Below, one piece after another: positions 59,311-64,000 of a DNA stretch of 64,000 nucleotides. The notes under the pieces were generated by a model. It saw only the letters and a program-made list of their open reading frames with translations. It made no database searches and was not told where the DNA came from. Position numbers and translations under genes: made by a program. This DNA is from Demequina capsici (GTDB taxonomy: Bacteria; Actinomycetota; Actinomycetes; Actinomycetales; Demequinaceae). Each line of letters starts with the position of its first letter. Within the stretch, counting starts at the first letter, position 1. The stretch is from assembly GCF_032102965.1 (NCBI RefSeq), contig NZ_CP134880.1, positions 496,001-560,000 on the forward strand. Direction: 5' to 3'.

Positions 59311-60185
59311 CAGCGTGCCTCCTCGGCGGTCGTGGGGCGGTCCCGGAGCACGAGCGTGCAGCACTTGGCGCCGCCGCCGGCGAGCAGCAGCTCGGTGAGG
59401 TCCACGCCGATGGGCTCGTAGCCCGCCTCGCGCAGCTGGTGCTGGAAGGCGGTGGCGCGGGCCGCGGTGATGACGTGCAGCCCGTCGGACACGGCGTTGA
59501 GCCCGAAGACCTTGGCGTCGTGCTCGTCGACCAGGATCGCGTCGGGGAAGCGGCGCTCCAGCTCAGCCCTGCTCGCGTCGTCGAAGGCGCTCGGCAGGTA
59601 GGCGATGTGCTCGTGTCCGGGACGGGCGTCGAGCACGGCGAGCGCGGTGTCCAGGTGGTAGAAGTCGGGGCGGACGAGGCGCAGGGACACGACCTCGCGA
59701 CCGTACAGGGCGGCCATCTCCGCGTGGGACGCGGTGTCGGTGCGGAAGCCCGTGCCGGCGAGCAGCGCGTCGCCGGCCAGCAGCACGTCGCCCTCGCCCT
59801 CGTTGGTCTCCTCCGCAGCGACCACGTCGTAGCCGGCGGCGCGGAACCAGTCGGCGTAGAGGTCCGCCTCGGGGGCGCGCTCAGGGAAGGTGAAGCGAGC
59901 GGTGTACGCGGTGCCGTCGACGACCAGGCCGCCGTTGGCGGCGAACACCATGTCCGGGAGCCCCCGGCCGGGCTCCACGAGCCGGACCGTGAACTGCAGG
60001 CGCTCGAAGACGCGACGCAGCTCGTGCCACTGCGACAGCGCGCGGCTCGTGTCCGTCGGGTCCTCAGGGTGCATCCACGGGTTGATGGAGTACGACACGG
60101 TGAAGTGCTCGGGTCGGCACATGAGGACGGTGAGCGGCGAGGCGATGCGCTCCTGCTGAATGGCCACGGGGGCGGTGATGGTCAA
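59310..60185 (-). CDS. Arginine dihydrolase / dimethylargininase-like amidinotransferase-fold enzyme (TTG start)
   Basis: A 291-residue pentein-fold protein. SYSINPWM, VEPGRGLPDMVFAANGGLV, FRTDTASH, LRLVRPDFYHLDTAL and the catalytic cysteine Cys275 in GGAKCCTL match the catalytic domain of cyanobacterial ArgZ/AgrE (arginine to ornithine) and DDAH enzymes. In AgrE this domain is fused to an ornithine cyclodeaminase; here the two are adjacent genes, so an arginine-ornithine-proline route is likely. The start is TTG 60185, preceded by GGAGG with 7-bp spacing; no ATG or GTG fits. Divergent from the Lrp gene. Confidence 0.82.
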   Translation of the reverse strand: MTITAPVAIQQERIASPLTVLMCRPEHFTVSYSINPWMHPEDPTDTSRALSQWHELRRVFERLQFTVRLVEPGRGLPDMVFAANGGLVVDGTAYTARFTFPERAPEADLYADWFRAAGYDVVAAEETNEGEGDVLLAGDALLAGTGFRTDTASHAEMAALYGREVVSLRLVRPDFYHLDTALAVLDARPGHEHIAYLPSAFDDASRAELERRFPDAILVDEHDAKVFGLNAVSDGLHVITAARATAFQHQLREAGYEPIGVDLTELLLAGGGAKCCTLVLRDRPTTAEEAR

Positions 60186-60315
60186 GTCGGGACCTCCTTC
60201 ACACACCAGCGTGACAGAGATTCCGTGACGATATCGTGACCAGGAATAGTGAATCCGGCGACTTGACTGGGGCTTACGATGGAAACCTGCGTCACGCCGA
60301 AAGTAGGGAGAGCCC

Positions 60316-60756
60316 ATGTCGATCGACGACCTCGACCGCCGCATCATCGACGAGCTCAAGCTCGATGGACGCATCAGCTACCAGGACATGGGGGAGCGCA
60401 TCGGACTGTCGCCCACGGCGGTCAAGCGCCGGATGGACAGGATGGCGTCAGCCGGGGTCATTCGCGGCTACACGGTGCTAGTCGATCCTAGCGTCGACGG
60501 CAGGGACACCGAGGCATTCGTCGAGGTCTTCTGCCGCGGGACCGTGGGCCCTGACGAGCTGCGCCGCATCCTGTCCGGCATCCCCGACGTGATCGAGGCT
60601 CAGACCGTCACCGGAGAGGCTGACGCCCTGGTGCGGCTGCGCGCCAGCAGCATGCCGGCGCTGGAGGACGCGCTCGAGAAGGTGCGTCTGGCGCCGCAGG
60701 TCGACTCGACCCGTTCGGCGATCGTCCTGTCGCAGCTCATCGCCCGTCGGGAGTGA
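60316..60756 (+). CDS. Lrp/AsnC family transcriptional regulator
   Basis: A 146-residue Lrp protein: helix-turn-helix (LDRRIIDELKLDGRISYQDM, ERIGLSPTAVKRRMDRM) and a C-terminal RAM ligand domain (VIEAQTVTGEADALVRLRA). ATG 60316 has AGGGAGAG upstream. It is divergent from the arginine/ornithine genes with a 130-bp shared region, so it probably senses an amino acid of that pathway and controls them. Confidence 0.92.
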   Translation: MSIDDLDRRIIDELKLDGRISYQDMGERIGLSPTAVKRRMDRMASAGVIRGYTVLVDPSVDGRDTEAFVEVFCRGTVGPDELRRILSGIPDVIEAQTVTGEADALVRLRASSMPALEDALEKVRLAPQVDSTRSAIVLSQLIARRE

Positions 60757-60775
60757 ACCGCCAGGGCCGACCGCG

Positions 60776-62275
60776 TCAGATCCAGGGCCGCGTCCACATG
60801 TGCATGCGCCAGTAGTCATAGGGGATCGCGTTGCCGGTCCACAGCGGCAGGAAGTACCCGGCGATGATGAGCACGATCCCCAGGTAGACGCCCACGATCA
60901 GGGTGCCCTTGGGGGACCAGGTGCCTCGGCCGCGCGGCTGCGCGATCCGCTGGAGCATCCACGCGAGGGTCAGCACCAGGAACGGGATGAAGACGATCGA
61001 GTAGAACGTGAAGATCGTGCGGTAGGCGTACGGGAGCCACGGCACCCAGCCCGCGAAGAAGCCGAGCGACAGCACGAAACCCAGCGGGTCGCGTCGACGC
61101 ACCAGACGCCACAGCGCGTAGAGGACGGCAGCGACGGCCACCCACCAGATCGCCACGTTGCCGATCGAGGTGATCGCGGAGACGCAGCGCTCGGCGCCGC
61201 AGTGGGCGTTCACGTCCTCGAAGTAGAACGAGGTGGGCCGGATCTGCAGGGGCCAGCCCCACGGGTTCGCCTGGTAGCTGTGCGGCGTCGTGAGATGGGT
61301 GTGGAACTCCCACATCTGCCGGTGGTACTCGACCAGGGAGCGCAACGAGTCGGGCAGCCAGGTCACGCCCTTGCCGGGGTGGGTCTCCGCCCAGTGCCTG
61401 GCGTAGGAGCCGTCGGTCGCGAACCAGTTCCACCAGGTCGCCACGTACACCGTGGGCATGAGGACCAGCGTGGCGAGGAAGGTGGGGATCGCGCGCAGCG
61501 CGGAGCCCCCGAACCAGCGCTCGATGCCGAGCGAGCGCCGCGTCGTCATGTCCCAGACGATGGACAGGACCAGGAAGACCGCCGCGAAGTACCCGCCGGA
61601 CCACTTCGTGGACATCGCGAGCGCGAACACGACGATCGCGCCCAACCGCATCCAGCGGATCCCCATGCGAGGTCCGTACCCCAGCGTCGGGTCTTGGCCC
61701 TCGGCACGCGCGGCGTCCATCCGCGCCGACAGCCGCCGCCGGAACCGTTCGCGGTCCCACACGATGAGTCCGAAGCCCGCCATCGCGAAGAAGGCGAGGA
61801 ATCCGTCCAGAAGCGCGGTGCGCGACATCGTGATCGCGAGCCCGTCGACGGCGAGCAGCACGCCCGCGATCCCCCCGAACAGGGTGGACCGCAGCAGGGT
61901 GCGCGCGATCAGCGCCGTGATCACCACGAGCGCGACCCCGAACAGCGCCTCCATCACACGCCACCCGAAAGGCGTCGGGCCGAAGATCTTGATGCCGACC
62001 GCGATCAGCAGCTTGCCGACCATCGGATGCACCACGTAGTCGCCCTCGGACGAGAGCCCCGAGTAGTTGCCGGAGGCGAACCACTGGTCGTCGCCCGACC
62101 AGTCGCCCTCGTAGCCGAAGACGAGCAGCGAGAACGCGCCGCGTGCGTAGTAGACCTCGTCGAAGACGAGCGCCTTCGGGTAGCTGAGCGTCACGAAGCG
62201 GAGCAGCGCGGCGAGAACGCCGACGCCAGTCGCCATCAGCTGGACGCGCCAGCGGTATGCCCATCCCCAGATCAC
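60776..62275 (-). CDS. Dolichyl-phosphate-mannose-protein mannosyltransferase (PMT family)
   Basis: A 499-residue GT39 membrane enzyme that transfers mannose from a polyprenyl-phosphate carrier to Ser/Thr of exported proteins. The catalytic Asp39-Glu40 (FDEVYYARG) lies in the first extracytoplasmic loop; ALLDGFLAFF and TKWSGGYFA follow, with about ten helices. The C-terminal motif PYDYWRMHMWTRPW is typical of actinobacterial PMTs. GTG 62275 is the start. Divergent from rsmI, the usual actinobacterial arrangement. The GH92 mannosidase in this window may relate to the same glycans. Confidence 0.92.
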   Translation of the reverse strand: MIWGWAYRWRVQLMATGVGVLAALLRFVTLSYPKALVFDEVYYARGAFSLLVFGYEGDWSGDDQWFASGNYSGLSSEGDYVVHPMVGKLLIAVGIKIFGPTPFGWRVMEALFGVALVVITALIARTLLRSTLFGGIAGVLLAVDGLAITMSRTALLDGFLAFFAMAGFGLIVWDRERFRRRLSARMDAARAEGQDPTLGYGPRMGIRWMRLGAIVVFALAMSTKWSGGYFAAVFLVLSIVWDMTTRRSLGIERWFGGSALRAIPTFLATLVLMPTVYVATWWNWFATDGSYARHWAETHPGKGVTWLPDSLRSLVEYHRQMWEFHTHLTTPHSYQANPWGWPLQIRPTSFYFEDVNAHCGAERCVSAITSIGNVAIWWVAVAAVLYALWRLVRRRDPLGFVLSLGFFAGWVPWLPYAYRTIFTFYSIVFIPFLVLTLAWMLQRIAQPRGRGTWSPKGTLIVGVYLGIVLIIAGYFLPLWTGNAIPYDYWRMHMWTRPWI

Positions 62276-62336
62276 ACCCGAAGCCTAGCCGTGGCGTGCG
62301 GTGAACAGGGATAACCGATGTGCGACGCTTGGAGGC

Positions 62337-63206
62337 ATGGTCCTCACGAGCGCAGGCCGGGTGCTGCTCGGCGCCACCCCCATCGGCAACCCGGGGGACG
62401 CGTCCGCGCGCCTGCGCGAGGCGATCGCCGGGGCCGACGTGGTGGCGGCGGAGGACACGCGCCGCCTGCGGGACCTGGCGAGCAGGCTGGGGATCGAGGT
62501 GCGTGGACGGGTCATCGCGGTGCACGACCACAACGAGGGCGAACGCGCCGCAGACCTGGTGCAGGTGGCTGCCGACGGCGGCGTCGTGCTCGTCGTGTCC
62601 GACGCCGGCATGCCGACGGTATCGGACCCGGGCTACCGCGTCGTGGCAGAGGCCGTCGCCGCCGGGGTGCCCGTCGAGGTCCTCCCCGGGCCGAGCGCCG
62701 TCCTCACGGCGCTCGCGCTGTCGGGGCTGCCGACCGACAGGTTCTGCTTCGAGGGCTTCCCTCCCCGCAAGGGTGGCGAGCGCGCCAGGGCGTTCCAGGC
62801 GCTCGTCGCCGAGCCGCGCACCATGATCTTCTTCGAGGCGCCGCACAGGCTGGAGGACACGCTCGTGGCGATGGCGCACGCCTGGGGCGACGACCGTCCG
62901 GCGGCGGTGTCCCGCGAGCTCACCAAGACGTACGAGGAGACTCGGCGCGGCACGCTGGCGGAGCTCGCGGCCTGGGCGCAGGAGACGGCGCCGCGCGGCG
63001 AGATCGTCGTGACGGTCGCGGGCCGGCCGGCCGACGTCGTGGGAGAGGAGGCCGCGGTCGCCGAGGCGCTCGCGCGCATCTCAGGCGGCGAGAGGGCCAA
63101 GGACGTCGTGGCTGATCTCGCGTCCACCACGGGGCTGCCGCGGCGGGACCTCTACAACGCGGTGCTGCGCGCGCGGAGCGGGACGAGCGGCGATGCCCCG
63201 GCCTGA
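62337..63206 (+). CDS. rsmI: 16S rRNA (cytidine(1402)-2'-O)-methyltransferase RsmI
   Basis: A 289-residue tetrapyrrole-methylase-fold enzyme that 2'-O-methylates C1402 in 16S rRNA. It shows GATPIGNPGD, VAAEDTRRLRDL, VVSDAGMPTVSDPGYRV and GPSAVLTALALSGL. ATG 62337 is preceded by GGAGG with only one base between, so translation is probably leaderless-like rather than Shine-Dalgarno driven. The 3' end overlaps the carboxypeptidase start by 14 bp. Confidence 0.95.
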   Translation: MVLTSAGRVLLGATPIGNPGDASARLREAIAGADVVAAEDTRRLRDLASRLGIEVRGRVIAVHDHNEGERAADLVQVAADGGVVLVVSDAGMPTVSDPGYRVVAEAVAAGVPVEVLPGPSAVLTALALSGLPTDRFCFEGFPPRKGGERARAFQALVAEPRTMIFFEAPHRLEDTLVAMAHAWGDDRPAAVSRELTKTYEETRRGTLAELAAWAQETAPRGEIVVTVAGRPADVVGEEAAVAEALARISGGERAKDVVADLASTTGLPRRDLYNAVLRARSGTSGDAPA

Positions 63207-64000
63207 TCACGCGCGACGAGCGCGGCACGGCTCGGTCGTGACGGCGCTCGCGGTCGGCGCAGGGGTGGCGATGGGAGCCGCCGTCGCGGTCGGAGCAGGG
63301 GAGCGGCAGGCCGATCCGTCGTCCGACGCCGTGAGGAAGGTCGAGCCGGCGGTCGAGGCGGAGGCCTCGGGCTCTCCCGTTCCCGCCGTCACGGCGCAGG
63401 GCGCCCCGCTGCCGCTCGCGAGCACCCTGCCGGTGGCGGACGTCGACCTGGTCCAGCCTTCGGGTGACGACGTGTTCTCGCTCGCCGCATGGTCCACCTC
63501 CGAGCCGGTGTCCCCGTGGGTGGTGGTGGACAAGGCCCGCCCGCTCGACCCGATCGACTACGCGCCGACCGACCTCGTGGCGGTCGACGGCGTGCCGGGG
63601 GGCGGGACGGAGCTGCTCCGTCGGGAGGCGGCGTCCGCGCTCGAGGCGATGCGCGTCGCGGCCGTGGCGGACGGCGCCGGCTTCTCCATCGCGAGCGCCT
63701 ACCGCAGCCATACCGAGCAGATCTCGCTGCATGCCGCCTACGTGAGCCGCTGGGGCGCCTCGAGCGCCGAGTCCTTCTCCGCCCGCGCCGGCTACTCGGA
63801 GCATCAGACCGGATGGGCGGTGGACGTCTACGCGGGTGCGTCGTGCCGGGTCGAGCAGTGCTTCGCGGACGAGGCGGCGGGGCGATGGGTGGCCGAGCAC
63901 GGCTGGGAGCACGGATGGATCGTGCGCTACCCGCAGGGGTCGTCGGACGTCACGGGCTACCGCTACGAGCCGTGGCACCTCAGGTATGTGGGCGTGGCGC
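63193..64000 (+). CDS. D-alanyl-D-alanine carboxypeptidase, VanY family (3' partial)
   Basis: The first 269 residues of an M15B zinc peptidase that trims peptidoglycan stem peptides. An N-terminal signal region (double-Arg, then a hydrophobic Ala/Val/Gly run at about 15-36) suggests export or anchoring. Catalytic motifs are SAYRSHTEQ, the zinc-binding SEHQTGWAVDV and EPWHLRYVG. A 150-residue spacer with Pro/Ala content precedes the domain. The frame is open at the window edge, only a few residues beyond the last zinc ligand. ATG 63193 overlaps the rsmI end. Confidence 0.9.
   Translation, partial: MPRPDHARRARHGSVVTALAVGAGVAMGAAVAVGAGERQADPSSDAVRKVEPAVEAEASGSPVPAVTAQGAPLPLASTLPVADVDLVQPSGDDVFSLAAWSTSEPVSPWVVVDKARPLDPIDYAPTDLVAVDGVPGGGTELLRREAASALEAMRVAAVADGAGFSIASAYRSHTEQISLHAAYVSRWGASSAESFSARAGYSEHQTGWAVDVYAGASCRVEQCFADEAAGRWVAEHGWEHGWIVRYPQGSSDVTGYRYEPWHLRYVGVA

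Noticed and set aside
59310..60374. Extended start of the arginine-dihydrolase-like gene up to 60374
   Set aside because: The extra 60 residues are low-complexity, cross the Lrp promoter and start region and lack a ribosome site; TTG 60185 has GGAGG at the correct spacing.

Overview
The window is very GC-rich double-stranded chromosomal DNA from a high-GC Gram-positive bacterium (Actinomycetota). The lineage call rests on a SepX/GlpR-Glp division gene set, an actinobacterial-type protein O-mannosyltransferase divergent from rsmI, several apparently leaderless genes and frequent GTG starts. A V-type ATPase, a GH92 mannosidase and a CrtY-type lycopene cyclase would fit a Micrococcales relative (Cellulomonas/Demequina-like), but this is inference. 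I see no insertion sequence, prophage, integrase, CRISPR array or rRNA.

Region 1 (3-8179, + strand). A tightly overlapping operon encodes an ABC importer (the permease is cut by the window edge), then a CHA aldolase (LigK type), a 4-oxalomesaconate tautomerase (LigU/GalD type), a two-domain type I extradiol dioxygenase, a DUF1932-type NAD(P) dehydrogenase and 4-oxalomesaconate hydratase (LigJ). Together they form the lower half of the protocatechuate 4,5-/gallate meta-cleavage route to pyruvate and oxaloacetate, but with a non-canonical ring-cleaving enzyme and no visible LigI lactonase. An aldo/keto reductase and a TauE-like exporter follow.

Region 2 (8335-16639). A tRNA-Arg(CCT) is followed, on the minus strand, by a complete V/A-type ATPase operon transcribed H/G-C-I-K-F-E-A-B-D and ending in a universal stress protein. 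Subunit I is unusually short.

Region 3 (16821-27077). A GH13 glycosidase; a TetR regulator divergent from a DHA2 drug-efflux MFS with a readable promoter and operator; a P1B-5-type metal ATPase with a C-terminal hemerythrin domain; a second TetR-MFS pair; and a MarR regulator followed by a protein of unknown function.

Region 4 (27238-35943). Three paralogous multi-domain ene-reductases (FMN barrel, 4Fe-4S, FAD/NAD) surround a LacI regulator and an orphan lycopene cyclase.

Region 5 (36270-44773). A 1513-residue helicase-like protein with degenerate ATPase motifs and a low-complexity tail, then FmdB, 5-FTHF cyclo-ligase, Glp (MoeA-like), a RimJ-like acetyltransferase and SepX/GlpR, which is the conserved actinobacterial division neighbourhood.

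Region 6 (44856-64000). A GH92 mannosidase-glycosyltransferase operon; an FKBP lipoprotein; tRNA-Ala(CGC); a Pif1-like helicase fused to a dead exonuclease-like domain and a BRCT domain; an O-antigen-ligase-like membrane protein; a DUF1648-YtrA pair with a clear operator; an SDR; an AI-2E family permease with an HdeD-like protein; an arginine-dihydrolase-like enzyme with ornithine cyclodeaminase and a divergent Lrp regulator; protein mannosyltransferase; RsmI; and a VanY-type carboxypeptidase cut by the right edge.
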